This document shows positions 18,158-26,843 of a stretch of 64,000 bases of DNA, in pieces. The notes beneath the pieces were generated by a model. It was not told where the DNA came from and made no database searches. It saw only the letters and a program-made list of their open reading frames with translations. Source of the DNA: Luteibacter rhizovicinus (GTDB taxonomy: Bacteria > Pseudomonadota > Gammaproteobacteria > Xanthomonadales > Rhodanobacteraceae); the NCBI RefSeq assembly GCF_004342265.1, contig NZ_SMCS01000001.1, positions 248,001-312,000 of the forward strand, read 5' to 3'. The translations under genes were made by a program, and so were the position numbers. Positions within the stretch are counted from its first letter, which is position 1. Each line of letters begins with the position of its first letter.

Positions 18158-18846
18158 CTGGCGGCCTTCGTTCCCTTCTCGCCCAGGGGCGAGTAGGGAT
18201 CCTCGAGTGCCAGCGCACTCATATTGCCAAGGTAGTGATATAGCTGGGCGTCGTTGACGAGGCCCAGTTTCACCATGGCCATGCGCTTCTGCCGGCTGAT
18301 GGTCTTGAAGCTGCGCCGCATCGTGGCGGCAATCTCATTGAGCGACATGCCCGTGGCAAAGACGCGCATGACCTCGACCTCCCGGCGCGATAGCCGGTCG
18401 AACAGGTTTCCGCTGGCATCCGCGCAATCCGCTTCCTGAAACAGGCGGCGCACGCTCGGGCTGAGATAGGTTCGTCCCACGCTGGCCGAATGAATGGCCA
18501 CGGGCAGGTCGCGCATGCTGGCGCGCTTGTCGAAGACCGCGCCCACGCCCAGATCCAGCAGGGTTCTCAGTACCGCGGGGTTGGTCAGCATCGTCAGCAC
18601 GACGACACCCATGGCCGGCCAGTCCCTGCGTAGCCGCCGGATCATGGCCAGGCCGTCGTTTTCGACACCGCCGGGCATCGACAGGTCGGTCACCACAACC
18701 GAGCAGGGTGTCGTCGCCAGCAAGGCGAACAGCGAATCCGGATCGTGGGCGTTGCCCAGGACCTCGAACGCATGCGCGGCAAGGGCGGCTTCTATGCCAG
18801 CGACCACGATCGGGTGGTCGTCGGCGACGATGACGGTGGTCGACAT
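18145..18846 (-). CDS. RcsB-like orphan response regulator
   Basis: A 233-residue two-component regulator with a receiver domain (acidic pocket Asp9-Asp10, phospho-acceptor Asp54 in VVTDLSMPG) and a C-terminal LuxR-type HTH (about 165-215: LSRREVEVMRVFATGMSLNE, then TISRQKRMAMVKLG). The LTMLTNPAVLRTLLDLG and RSFKTISRQKRMAMVKLG stretches resemble RcsB rather than NarL. No sensor kinase is adjacent. The start is the ATG at 18846, where the receiver begins; the longer in-frame extension is unlikely. Target genes are unknown. Confidence 0.87.
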   Translation of the reverse strand: MSTTVIVADDHPIVVAGIEAALAAHAFEVLGNAHDPDSLFALLATTPCSVVVTDLSMPGGVENDGLAMIRRLRRDWPAMGVVVLTMLTNPAVLRTLLDLGVGAVFDKRASMRDLPVAIHSASVGRTYLSPSVRRLFQEADCADASGNLFDRLSRREVEVMRVFATGMSLNEIAATMRRSFKTISRQKRMAMVKLGLVNDAQLYHYLGNMSALALEDPYSPLGEKGTKAASQSD

Positions 18847-18981
18847 GAGACGTATCTCAGGAAACGGGAGGACGCCATGCTGGCGTGCCGTCTCGCCCCG
18901 AACCATCGAATAAATCGTAAACGCCGGAACGGCCGGACTTGCCGGGGCAGGAGCGTCGGGGTTATGATTGTCTTACTGTGT

Positions 18982-18999
18982 TAATGCGTTAGTACATTA
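18982..18999 (+). promoter_or_regulatory. Inverted repeat at the start of yerC
   Basis: TAATG-N8-CATTA (18982-18986 and 18995-18999) ends on the first base of the yerC ATG and contains GTTAGTAC, recalling the GTACTAG half-site of TrpR operators. It is a plausible autoregulatory site for the TrpR-like product and hence the his operon. No Shine-Dalgarno sequence fits between it and the ATG. Confidence 0.4.
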
Positions 19000-19340
19000 T
19001 GAAGCGTCGATCCCTGGATCCCGAAACCTCGCCCGACTCCACCGAACTCAGCCTGTGCGAGGCCCTGCTGGGCCTCAAGACGGTGGGGGAGATGCGAGCC
19101 TTCCTGCATGACCTGTGCACCCCGGCGGAGATCGAAGTCATGGTCGACCGCTGGAGCGTGGTGCCCTATCTGCTGGAGGGGCGCTCCTACCGGGAAATCC
19201 ACGAGCGCACCGCGGTCAGCATCACCACGATCGGGCGGGTGGCCCGTTACCTCAACCAGGGCAATGGCGGCTACATGGCCGCCGCCGCGCGCCGGGCAAG
19301 CGAACTGCCGGACCCGGCCGCCAGGAGTACCGACGTATGA
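18999..19340 (+). CDS. YerC/YecD family TrpR-like regulator heading the his operon
   Basis: A 113-residue DNA-binding protein of the Trp-repressor superfamily (YerC/YecD type). The central helices run [20 protein letters not shown], then the [25 protein letters not shown] (about 66-87). Its stop overlaps the hisG start (ATGA), so it is the first gene of the histidine operon and likely regulates it. Whether the ligand is an amino acid is unknown. The absence of a clear ribosome site suggests a leaderless or very short-leader mRNA. Confidence 0.85.
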   Translation: MKRRSLDPETSPDSTELSLCEALLGLKTVGEMRAFLHDLCTPAEIEVMVDRWSVVPYLLEGRSYREIHERTAVSITTIGRVARYLNQGNGGYMAAAARRASELPDPAARSTDV

Positions 19341-20227
19341 AATCACGCGACCGCCTGCGTATCGCGATGCAGAAGTCAGGCCGTCTCACCGAGCCTGCGC
19401 AGGACCTTCTCGCCCGTTGCGGCCTGAAGTTTCGCCAGAGCCGCGACAAGCTCTTCTGCTTCGGCGAAGGCGAGCCCGTCGACCTGCTGCTGGTGCGCGA
19501 CGACGATATTCCCGGTCTGATCGCCGAAGGTGTCTGCGACCTGGGCATTGTTGGCCGCAACGTGCTGCGCGAATTCCAGCTGACCAACGGAACGGGGAGC
19601 GAACTCAGCGAACTGCGCCCGCTCGGATTCGGCCACTGCCGCCTGTCGATCGCGTTGCCGCAGGAAGATGCCTATTCGGAACCGTCGCAGTTGCACGGTC
19701 AACGGATCGCCACGTCGTATCCGGGGCTGCTCGGCGAGTGGTTGCGCGCGCACGGCGTGGACGCGCGTGTCGTCATGCTTGCCGGTTCGGTGGAAATTGC
19801 GCCGCGCCTGGGTACGGCGGACGCGATCTGCGATCTGGTTTCCAGCGGTGCGACGCTGGTAGCGAATCAGCTGCGCGAAGCGGCGGTTGTCGTGGAAAGC
19901 GAAGCGGTGCTGGCGGGACGCGCCGAATTGCCGCTGGACGAGCGTGGCGAAATCGCCGAATTGCTGCTGCGCCGGCTGGATGGCGTGATCCAGGTGCGCG
20001 ACTCGCGGCTCATCCTGATGCAGGCGCCGCGCGCCGCGCTGGACGCGATTACGCGACTCCTCCCCGGCGCACCCGTGCCGACGCTGACGCAGGTCGACGG
20101 CGCGCCCGACCAGGTCGTGCTGCAGGCGCTGTGCGCCGGTTCGGTCAGCTGGCGCCAGCTGGAAGACATGAAGCGGGCGGGCGCGCGCGACATGCTCGTA
20201 CTGCCCGTGGAGAAAATGCTGGCATGA
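19337..20227 (+). CDS. hisG: ATP phosphoribosyltransferase, long form
   Basis: A 296-residue enzyme for the first step of histidine synthesis, condensing ATP with PRPP. It is the long, self-regulated form with a C-terminal feedback domain, so no HisZ partner is needed and none is present. [17 protein letters not shown] starts the catalytic fold, and the PRPP region is in the middle ([13 protein letters not shown]). The ATG overlaps the yerC stop, and its own stop overlaps hisD (ATGA). Confidence 0.96.
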   Translation: MKSRDRLRIAMQKSGRLTEPAQDLLARCGLKFRQSRDKLFCFGEGEPVDLLLVRDDDIPGLIAEGVCDLGIVGRNVLREFQLTNGTGSELSELRPLGFGHCRLSIALPQEDAYSEPSQLHGQRIATSYPGLLGEWLRAHGVDARVVMLAGSVEIAPRLGTADAICDLVSSGATLVANQLREAAVVVESEAVLAGRAELPLDERGEIAELLLRRLDGVIQVRDSRLILMQAPRAALDAITRLLPGAPVPTLTQVDGAPDQVVLQALCAGSVSWRQLEDMKRAGARDMLVLPVEKMLA

Positions 20228-21531
20228 AGCGTTACGCCTGGAACGAACTGAACGAAGCGGCGCGTGGCGACGCGCTGGCCCGGCCAGCGCAGTCGCGCTC
20301 GGCGACGTTGCGCGAGGGTGTCGAAACCATCGTCGCCGACGTGCGTACGCGTGGCGACGATGCGCTGCGCGAACTCACCGCGCGCTACGACGGCGCTGAG
20401 ATCGATGCGCTGGAAGTCGGCGACGCCGAATTCGTTGCCGCCGAAGGCCGGTTGAGCGCGGAACTCAAAGCCGCCATCGTCGAGGCGGCCGGACGCATCG
20501 AACTTTTTCATCGCGCGGCGGCCCCGACGCCGGTCGCTGTCGACACCGCGCCCGGCGTGCGTGTCGAGCGCGTGCTGCGCGCCATCGAGCGCGTCGGCCT
20601 GTACGTGCCTGCCGGTGGCGCACCGTTGCCGTCCACGGCGCTGATGCTCGGCGTGCCGGCGGCCATCGCCGGATGCCGCGAAGTCGTTCTGTGTACGCCC
20701 GTGCAGGCCGACGGTCGCTGCGACGACGCCGTGCTGTTTGCCGCGCGTGCGACCGGCGTGCACCGCGTATTCAAGCTCGGCGGCGCGCAGGCCGTCGCCG
20801 CGCTGGCCTATGGCACCGACACGGTGCCACGCTGCGACAAAATTTTCGGACCGGGCAACGCCTGGGTGACCGAAGCCAAACTACAGGTAGCGGCGGACCC
20901 GCAAGGCGCGGCGATCGACATGCCCGCCGGTCCTTCCGAAGTACTGGTCATTGCGGACGCCGACGCCAACCCGATCTTCGTCGCCGCCGATCTGCTGTCG
21001 CAGGCGGAACACGGCCCCGATTCGCAGGTGCTGCTGGTCAGTCCATCGGCATCGATGCTCGATCGCGTGGCGACCGAGGTCGAGCGTCAGCGCCGCGAAC
21101 TGCCGCGTGCCGACATCGCCGCCGCCGCGCTTGGCGAGAGCCGCCTGATCGAAGTCGCCGACCTCGCCGAAGCGATGGAAGTCAGCAACAGATATGCGCC
21201 GGAGCACCTGATTCTGCAGGTCGCGCAACCGCGTGCCCTGCTGGACGCCGTGATGTCGGCGGGCTCGGTGTTTCTCGGGGCCTGGACGCCGGAATCCGTG
21301 GGCGACTATTGCAGCGGCAGCAACCATGTACTGCCGACCTACGGTTACGCGCGCAGCTTCAGCGGCGTGTCCGTCGCCAGCTATCAGAAGCAGATCACCG
21401 TGCAGGAACTGACCGAGGATGGTCTTCGCGCGATCGGGCCATGCGCGGCGACGCTTGCCGCCGCCGAACGGCTGGAAGCGCATCGCCGTGCGGTGACATT
21501 GCGCCTCGCCGTACTGGAGGCAAGCACATGA
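20224..21531 (+). CDS. hisD: Histidinol dehydrogenase
   Basis: A 435-residue zinc enzyme performing the last two oxidations, histidinol to histidine, with NAD. Family motifs are present: [39 protein letters not shown] and [10 protein letters not shown] (catalytic Glu/His), plus the C-terminal [16 protein letters not shown]. Length is normal. It overlaps hisG and hisC by four bases each. Confidence 0.97.
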   Translation: MKRYAWNELNEAARGDALARPAQSRSATLREGVETIVADVRTRGDDALRELTARYDGAEIDALEVGDAEFVAAEGRLSAELKAAIVEAAGRIELFHRAAAPTPVAVDTAPGVRVERVLRAIERVGLYVPAGGAPLPSTALMLGVPAAIAGCREVVLCTPVQADGRCDDAVLFAARATGVHRVFKLGGAQAVAALAYGTDTVPRCDKIFGPGNAWVTEAKLQVAADPQGAAIDMPAGPSEVLVIADADANPIFVAADLLSQAEHGPDSQVLLVSPSASMLDRVATEVERQRRELPRADIAAAALGESRLIEVADLAEAMEVSNRYAPEHLILQVAQPRALLDAVMSAGSVFLGAWTPESVGDYCSGSNHVLPTYGYARSFSGVSVASYQKQITVQELTEDGLRAIGPCAATLAAAERLEAHRRAVTLRLAVLEAST

Positions 21532-22589
21532 GCGTCCTCGACCTGGCCCGGCCCGATATCCTTGCCATTACGCCTTATGCCAGCGCGCGCATGGAGGCGA
21601 GCGGCGGTTCGGTATTCCTCAATGCCAACGAAAGCGCGTGGGCGCCGCCCGGCGGCGACGGACTGAATCGTTATCCCGATCCTCAGCCTCCCGCACTCGT
21701 GGCGCGATTGGCGGAGTTGTACGGAGTCGACGCCGATCGCGTACTGGTCGGGCGTGGCAGCGACGAGGCGATCGACCTGCTGGTGAGGGCGTTCTGTCGT
21801 GCCGGCACCGATGCCGTACTTATTTCGCCGCCGACATTCGGCATGTATGCCGTATGCGCCCGCATTCAGGGCGCGCAGGTGATCGAGTCGCCGCTGGAGG
21901 CCGATTTCAGCCTCGACGCCGACCGCTTGCTCGCCGTCGTCACACCGAACACGAAGCTCGTCTTCGTCTGTTCGCCGAACAATCCGACGGGCAACCTCGT
22001 CGATGCCGCGACCATCGAACGGATCGCTGCCGCACTCGAAGGACGGGCGGTACTCGTCGTCGATGAAGCCTATGCCGAGTTCACGCATGCATCGAGCGCC
22101 GTGTCCCTTATCGACCGGTTCGACCATGTCGCCGTACTGCGCACGCTGTCGAAGGCCTGGGCCCTCGCCGGCGCGCGCGTGGGCGCACTGGTCGCCCGGC
22201 CCGGGGTGGTTGCTTTGCTAAGGCACATCATGGCGCCGTACCCGCTGCCGCGGCCCTGTGTCGACGCAGCACTGTTCGCGCTTTCCGACGAGGGTGCCGT
22301 GAAGTCCGATTCCCATGTAGTGGTCGTGCGTCAGGAGCGCGAGCGTATGCAGCGCGAACTCGGGGCTCTGGCGTGCGTTCGCACCGTGCTGCCGTCGCAG
22401 GCGAATTTCCTCGCCGTGCGTTTCGCCGATGCGTCGCAAACATACGCGCGGCTTCTGGCCGCGGGCGTGCTGGTGCGCGATCTCACGCGCTATCCGGGGT
22501 TGGGCGACGCACTGCGCATCACCATCGGCACGGCGGGCGAGAACGACCGCGTACTGGCGATACTCAACCCGGAGGCGACCGACGCATGA
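21528..22589 (+). CDS. hisC: Histidinol-phosphate aminotransferase (his operon copy)
   Basis: A 353-residue PLP fold-type I aminotransferase converting imidazole-acetol phosphate to histidinol phosphate. It shows [30 protein letters not shown] and the PLP lysine in [14 protein letters not shown]. It overlaps hisD and hisB by four bases. A second hisC-type gene lies at 48196-49308 in the aromatic block; this copy is the dedicated one by position. Confidence 0.95.
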   Translation: MSVLDLARPDILAITPYASARMEASGGSVFLNANESAWAPPGGDGLNRYPDPQPPALVARLAELYGVDADRVLVGRGSDEAIDLLVRAFCRAGTDAVLISPPTFGMYAVCARIQGAQVIESPLEADFSLDADRLLAVVTPNTKLVFVCSPNNPTGNLVDAATIERIAAALEGRAVLVVDEAYAEFTHASSAVSLIDRFDHVAVLRTLSKAWALAGARVGALVARPGVVALLRHIMAPYPLPRPCVDAALFALSDEGAVKSDSHVVVVRQERERMQRELGALACVRTVLPSQANFLAVRFADASQTYARLLAAGVLVRDLTRYPGLGDALRITIGTAGENDRVLAILNPEATDA

Positions 22590-23650
22590 GCCGGAAAATT
22601 CTATTCGTCGATCGCGACGGTTGTCTGATCGAAGAGCCCGCGGACGAGCAGATCGACAGTTACGACAAGCTCGCCCTGCTGCCCGGTGTCGTGGCGGCGT
22701 TGCAGCGTTGCGTCGCGGCGGGCTACGAACTGGTACTGGTGACCAACCAGGACGGTCTGGGGACGCCGGCTTTTCCGCAGGCGTCGTTCGATGGTCCGCA
22801 CGCGTTGCTGCTGCGCATCCTCGCGTCGCAAGGCATCGCGTTTCGCGAACAGCTGGTCGATCGTAGTTTCCCCCATGAAGGTCTGGATACGCGCAAACCC
22901 GGCGTCGGTCTTGCCCGGCACTATCTTGCCGACGACAGCTGGAGCCGTGCGCAATCCGCGATGGTCGGCGACCGCGAAAGCGATCTGGTTTTCGCGGCGA
23001 ACCTCGGCGTGCGCGGTCTGCGCGTGGGGCCGCTGGGTACGAGTTGGACGGATGTCGCGCACGCGTTGCTCGATGCGCCGCGTATCGCCGAAGTCGTGCG
23101 CCGCACGCGCGAGACGTCGATTCGCGTGACGGTCGATCTGGATCGCGTCGCCGATCCGGTCGCCCACACGGAGCTGGGCTTCTTCGATCACATGCTGGAA
23201 CAGATCGGCAAGCATGGCGGGTTCGCGCTCGACATCTCCTGCGATGGCGACACCGGCGTCGACGAACACCACACCATCGAAGACTGCGCGCTCGCGCTCG
23301 GTCAGGCGCTTTGTCTCGCCCTTGGGGATAAGCGTGGCATCGGTCGCTACGGCTTTTCGTTACCGATGGACGAGTCGGCGGCAAGCGCGCTGCTCGATCT
23401 TTCCGGGCGTCCTTACTTCGTATTCGAAGGCCGCTTTCCGCGCGAACGCGTCGGCGATATTCCCACCGAACTGGTGCCGCATTTCTTTCGCTCGCTTTGC
23501 GAAACGCTAGGGGCGAACCTGCACCTGACGGTACATGGCGATAACGCGCACCACATGGTGGAAGCCTGTTTCAAGGTCGTCGCCCGCACCTTGCGCCAGG
23601 CCATCAGGCGCGAGGGGGAAGAGTTACCCAGCACGAAGGGGACGCTCTGA
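22586..23650 (+). CDS. hisB: Bifunctional histidinol-phosphatase / imidazoleglycerol-phosphate dehydratase
   Basis: A 354-residue fusion of two steps. The N-terminal HAD phosphatase (1-165) has the nucleophile Asp9 in [12 protein letters not shown] and MVGDRESDL. The C-terminal dehydratase has the metal-binding HHTIED and DNAHHMVE motifs and ends PSTKGTL. In E. coli HisB the phosphatase domain holds zinc through Cys-X-His...Cys-X-Cys; the equivalent loop here ([14 protein letters not shown]) has no cysteine. This matches what I recall of Xanthomonas HisB. It overlaps hisC by four bases and shares one base with hisH. Confidence 0.96.
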   Translation: MSRKILFVDRDGCLIEEPADEQIDSYDKLALLPGVVAALQRCVAAGYELVLVTNQDGLGTPAFPQASFDGPHALLLRILASQGIAFREQLVDRSFPHEGLDTRKPGVGLARHYLADDSWSRAQSAMVGDRESDLVFAANLGVRGLRVGPLGTSWTDVAHALLDAPRIAEVVRRTRETSIRVTVDLDRVADPVAHTELGFFDHMLEQIGKHGGFALDISCDGDTGVDEHHTIEDCALALGQALCLALGDKRGIGRYGFSLPMDESAASALLDLSGRPYFVFEGRFPRERVGDIPTELVPHFFRSLCETLGANLHLTVHGDNAHHMVEACFKVVARTLRQAIRREGEELPSTKGTL

Positions 23651-24240
23651 TGACGGTCGTGCTCGTCGATGCGGGCGGCACGAATATCGGTTCGGTGCGT
23701 TATGCGCTCCAGCGCCTTGGCGTGGATGCGCAACTGACGTCCGATCCCGCGCGTATCCGTGCCGCGTCGCATGTCATTCTTCCCGGGGTGGGAGCCGCCG
23801 CGCCGGGCATGCGTCGTCTCGACGAGGCCGGCCTTGGCGACGTTCTGCGCGGTCTGACGCAGCCGGTACTCGGCGTATGCCTGGGCATGCAATTGCTTTG
23901 CGAGCGTTCCGAGGAAAGCGATACGGTTTGCCTCGGCCTCATCCCGGCTACGGTACGGCACTTTGTGTCGAAGCCGGGACTGCGCGTGCCGCACATGGGC
24001 TGGAATACGCTGGAACGAACCAGGGGTCATCCGTTGACCGCCTCGCTGGTCGATGGCGACTGTGCTTACTTCGTCCATAGCTATGCCGTTCCGACCGGCG
24101 ATTACACGCTGGTTTCGTGCGATTACGGCGACCCGTTCTCCGCCGTGGTCGCACGCGATAACTTCATGGGCATGCAATTCCATCCGGAGCGTTCGTCCTC
24201 GGTCGGCGCCCGGCTTCTCGCTGGATTCCTTGCCCTATGA
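23650..24240 (+). CDS. hisH: Imidazole glycerol phosphate synthase, glutamine amidotransferase subunit
   Basis: A 196-residue class I amidotransferase that makes ammonia from glutamine and channels it to HisF. The catalytic triad is visible: Cys77 in [11 protein letters not shown] and His/Glu in QFHPERS near residue 178. The ATG shares its A with the hisB TGA, and it overlaps hisA by four bases. Confidence 0.97.
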   Translation: MTVVLVDAGGTNIGSVRYALQRLGVDAQLTSDPARIRAASHVILPGVGAAAPGMRRLDEAGLGDVLRGLTQPVLGVCLGMQLLCERSEESDTVCLGLIPATVRHFVSKPGLRVPHMGWNTLERTRGHPLTASLVDGDCAYFVHSYAVPTGDYTLVSCDYGDPFSAVVARDNFMGMQFHPERSSSVGARLLAGFLAL

Positions 24241-24998
24241 CGACGCTTCCGATTCCCGCCATCGATCTTCGCGACGGTCGCGTCGTGCGACTTCGCCAGG
24301 GCGATTACGCCCAGCAAACCACGTACGCATTCGATGCGGTCGAGCTGGCGGCGCGCTACGCGGACGAAGGCGCGTCGTGGCTGCATGTCGTCGATCTGGA
24401 CGGCGCGCGTTCCGGCAAGTTCGAGAACCTTCCCGTGATTGCCGCCATCGCCGAAGCGGGGCGACTTCAGGTGCAGGCCGGTGGCGGCGTACGCGACGAA
24501 GAGGGTGTCCGTCGGCTTCGGGACGCAGGCGTGAGCCGCGTCGTGGTCGGCAGCGTCGCCATTCGCGATCCGGACAGCGTGGCCGGTTGGATAGCGCGGT
24601 ATGGCGCCGAACACATTACGCTCGCGCTCGATGCGCGCTGGCGGCGGGATGGTTGGCGTTTGCCCAGCGCGGGCTGGACGGAAGACGAGGCGCGCACGCT
24701 GGACGAACTGGCGCCGTGGTACGCCGAGGCAGGCGCGCGGCATCTGCTGTGCACCGACATCGATCGCGACGGCATGCTCGCGGGGCCGAACGTGGCGTTG
24801 TACGACCATCTGCGGACCATCGTGCCGGCACTGGCTATCCAGGCATCGGGCGGCGTGCGATTGATCGCCGACATCGTCGAGCTGGCGGCGCACGGTATCC
24901 CGGGAGTGATTCTCGGCCGGGCCTTGCTGCAAGGCGACTTCACGTTGCCCGATGCATTCGCCGCCGTAAGCGCACAGCCGGAGGTGCGCGCATGTTGA
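24237..24998 (+). CDS. hisA: ProFAR isomerase
   Basis: A 253-residue TIM-barrel enzyme isomerising ProFAR to PRFAR. The catalytic Asp10 is in [13 protein letters not shown], with phosphate loops AGGGVRD and ASGGVR, and a second acid in [10 protein letters not shown]. It overlaps hisH by 4 and hisF by 7 bases. Confidence 0.97.
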   Translation: MTTLPIPAIDLRDGRVVRLRQGDYAQQTTYAFDAVELAARYADEGASWLHVVDLDGARSGKFENLPVIAAIAEAGRLQVQAGGGVRDEEGVRRLRDAGVSRVVVGSVAIRDPDSVAGWIARYGAEHITLALDARWRRDGWRLPSAGWTEDEARTLDELAPWYAEAGARHLLCTDIDRDGMLAGPNVALYDHLRTIVPALAIQASGGVRLIADIVELAAHGIPGVILGRALLQGDFTLPDAFAAVSAQPEVRAC

Positions 24999-25762
24999 GC
25001 CGGCGCATCATTCCCTGTCTGGACGTACGCGATGGGCAGGTCGTCAAAGGCGTGCGCTTTCGCGATCATCTCGTCGTTGGCGAAATCGTCGATCTTGCGC
25101 TGCGTTATCGCGACGAGGGCGCGGACGAGCTCGTTTTCTACGACATCACGGCCAGTCCGGAAGGCCGGCGCGTGGATCGCGACTGGGTCGAGCGCGTGGC
25201 CCGCGCGATCGACATACCGTTCTGCGTTGCCGGTGGTATTCGCAGCGTCGACGACGCACGCGAGGTATTGCACGCGGGCGCGGACAAGATTTCCATCAAC
25301 TCTCCGGCACTCGAACGTCCGGACCTGATCGGCGAAATCGCCGAGGCATTCGGCGTGCAGTGCGTTGTCGTGGGTATCGACAGCCTTCGCGACGAAGACG
25401 GTCAGTGGCGCGTGCGCCAGTACACCGGCGATCCATCGCGTACACGTGCATTGTCGCGTCGCACGCTGGACTGGATGATCGAGGCACAGGAGCGTGGCGC
25501 CGGCGAGATCGTACTCAACTGCATGGGAACGGACGGCGTTCGTGCCGGTTACGACCTCGAACAGCTGATGGTCGCGCGCGAGCTGTGTACCGTACCGCTT
25601 GTCGCCTCCGGTGGCGCCGGCAAGCCGGAGCATTTCGTGGATGTTTTCCGCGATGCCGATGTGGACGCGGCACTGGCCGCAAGCGTCTTCCACAGCGGCG
25701 ACATCGCCATTCCCGTATTGAAACGCGCGCTACGCGCCGAAGGCATCGAGGTCAGGTTATGA
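24992..25762 (+). CDS. hisF: Imidazole glycerol phosphate synthase, cyclase subunit
   Basis: A 256-residue TIM barrel that closes the imidazole ring using ammonia from HisH, releasing AICAR to purine synthesis. Asp11 ([13 protein letters not shown]) is the catalytic acid; GIDSLRD holds the second. AGGIRS and ASGGAGK are the phosphate-binding loops. It overlaps hisA and hisIE. Confidence 0.97.
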   Translation: MLSRRIIPCLDVRDGQVVKGVRFRDHLVVGEIVDLALRYRDEGADELVFYDITASPEGRRVDRDWVERVARAIDIPFCVAGGIRSVDDAREVLHAGADKISINSPALERPDLIGEIAEAFGVQCVVVGIDSLRDEDGQWRVRQYTGDPSRTRALSRRTLDWMIEAQERGAGEIVLNCMGTDGVRAGYDLEQLMVARELCTVPLVASGGAGKPEHFVDVFRDADVDAALAASVFHSGDIAIPVLKRALRAEGIEVRL

Positions 25763-26376
25763 CTCCCAGCACACCGGATTTCGCCAAGGGCGACGGATTG
25801 CTTCCGGCGATCGTGCAGCATGCGGGTACGGGCGAAGTGCTCATGCTTGGCTATATGAATGAGGCGGCGCTTGCGACAACCCGCGAGACGGGGCTGGTGA
25901 CTTTTTTCAGCCGCAGCAAGGCGCGCCTGTGGACGAAGGGCGAAAGTTCGGGCGACGTGCTGAAGCTGGTGGATCTTCGTCTCGACTGCGATGCCGATAC
26001 GTTTCTCGTGACGGCATGGCCGGCGGGTCCGACGTGTCATATGGGCACGACGAGTTGCTTCGGCAATGACGTGACGCCGCCGCTGGGGTTTCTCGCGGAA
26101 CTCGATGCGCTGGTCGAACGACGTCACGTCGAACGTCCCGAAGGCAGCTATACGACGTCGCTGTTCGAGGGTGGTATCCGGCGCATGGCGCAGAAGGTAG
26201 GCGAAGAGGGCGTGGAGACCGCGCTTGCAGCCGTTACGGAGGATGACGACGCGCTGGTGGGCGAAGCCGCCGACCTCGTGTTTCATTTGATGGTGGTGTT
26301 GCGGGCGCGGGGTTTGGGGATGGCTGATGTTGCGCGGCGGCTGATGGAACGCCACGCTGCCAGACCGGTTCGCTGA
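25759..26376 (+). CDS. hisI: Bifunctional phosphoribosyl-AMP cyclohydrolase / phosphoribosyl-ATP pyrophosphatase
   Basis: A 205-residue fusion (also called HisIE) catalysing steps two and three of histidine synthesis. The N-terminal cyclohydrolase has DCDADTFLV and [12 protein letters not shown] (metal Asp/Cys residues). The C-terminal pyrophosphohydrolase has [10 protein letters not shown] and [12 protein letters not shown] (MazG-like metal acids). It is the last gene of the operon and is followed by a perfect 38-bp inverted repeat instead of a T-tailed terminator. Confidence 0.96.
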   Translation: MTPSTPDFAKGDGLLPAIVQHAGTGEVLMLGYMNEAALATTRETGLVTFFSRSKARLWTKGESSGDVLKLVDLRLDCDADTFLVTAWPAGPTCHMGTTSCFGNDVTPPLGFLAELDALVERRHVERPEGSYTTSLFEGGIRRMAQKVGEEGVETALAAVTEDDDALVGEAADLVFHLMVVLRARGLGMADVARRLMERHAARPVR

Positions 26377-26380
26377 GATC

Positions 26381-26478
26381 GCTCCGTAGGTTTTCGCGCG
26401 CAGGCGCGCTCCCACAGAGATCAAGAGCCGCTCCATGCTTTCTGTGGGAGCGCGCCTGCGCGCGAAAACCTACGGAGC
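26381..26478. repeat. Perfect 38-bp inverted repeat (REPIN-like)
   Basis: Arms 26381-26418 and 26441-26478 are exact reverse complements separated by 22 bases. They contain TTTTCGCGCGCAGGCGCGCTCCCACA. The core differs from the other elements in the window but shares the GCGC-rich, GCTCC-containing character. It lies between the convergent hisI and arsC genes and could also act as an mRNA-stabilising hairpin for both. Likely a REP doublet mobilised by a RAYT transposase elsewhere. Confidence 0.85.
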
Positions 26479-26492
26479 AGTGAAGCGGCGAG

Positions 26493-26837
26493 CTACAAAA
26501 TCGCCAACACAGCCTCAGGCGGCCGACCGACAGCAGCACGATCGCCATTGACGACGATCGGCCGCTGAATCAGCTTCGGATGCGCGACCATGGCCGCGAT
26601 CAGTTCGGCGCGACCATGTTTCGGCTCGTCGAGCCCAAGCGCCGCATACTCCGTTTCGTCGCGACGCATAAGTTCGCGCGGTTCGATCCCGAGCATTCGC
26701 AGTAAGCCGTCGAGCTCATCCACGCCCGGTGGCGTTTTCAGATACTCGACGACATCCGGCGCAAGGCCCCGCTCGGTGAGCAGGGCCAGCGTCTCGCGCG
26801 ACTTGGAGCAGCGCGGGTTGTGGTAAATCCGCAGCAT
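26493..26837 (-). CDS. arsC: ArsC/YfgD-type arsenate reductase family protein
   Basis: A 114-residue thioredoxin-fold protein of the ArsC family, with Cys10 in HNPRCSKSRETL and the partner basic residues in LIQRPIVVNGDRAAVGRP. Classical members reduce arsenate with glutaredoxin/glutathione; many chromosomal paralogues like this one (YfgD type) have no proven arsenic role. It is the last gene of the scpA-scpB-rluB-arsC operon, six bases after rluB. There is no arsR/arsB context, so resistance is not implied. Confidence 0.88.
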   Translation of the reverse strand: MLRIYHNPRCSKSRETLALLTERGLAPDVVEYLKTPPGVDELDGLLRMLGIEPRELMRRDETEYAALGLDEPKHGRAELIAAMVAHPKLIQRPIVVNGDRAAVGRPPEAVLAIL

Positions 26838-26843
26838 CGCGAC

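Noticed and set aside
26381..26478. CRISPR-like or IS terminal repeats
   Set aside because: The arms form a single palindrome without regularly spaced copies, and there is no transposase or cas gene. REPIN-like is the better description.
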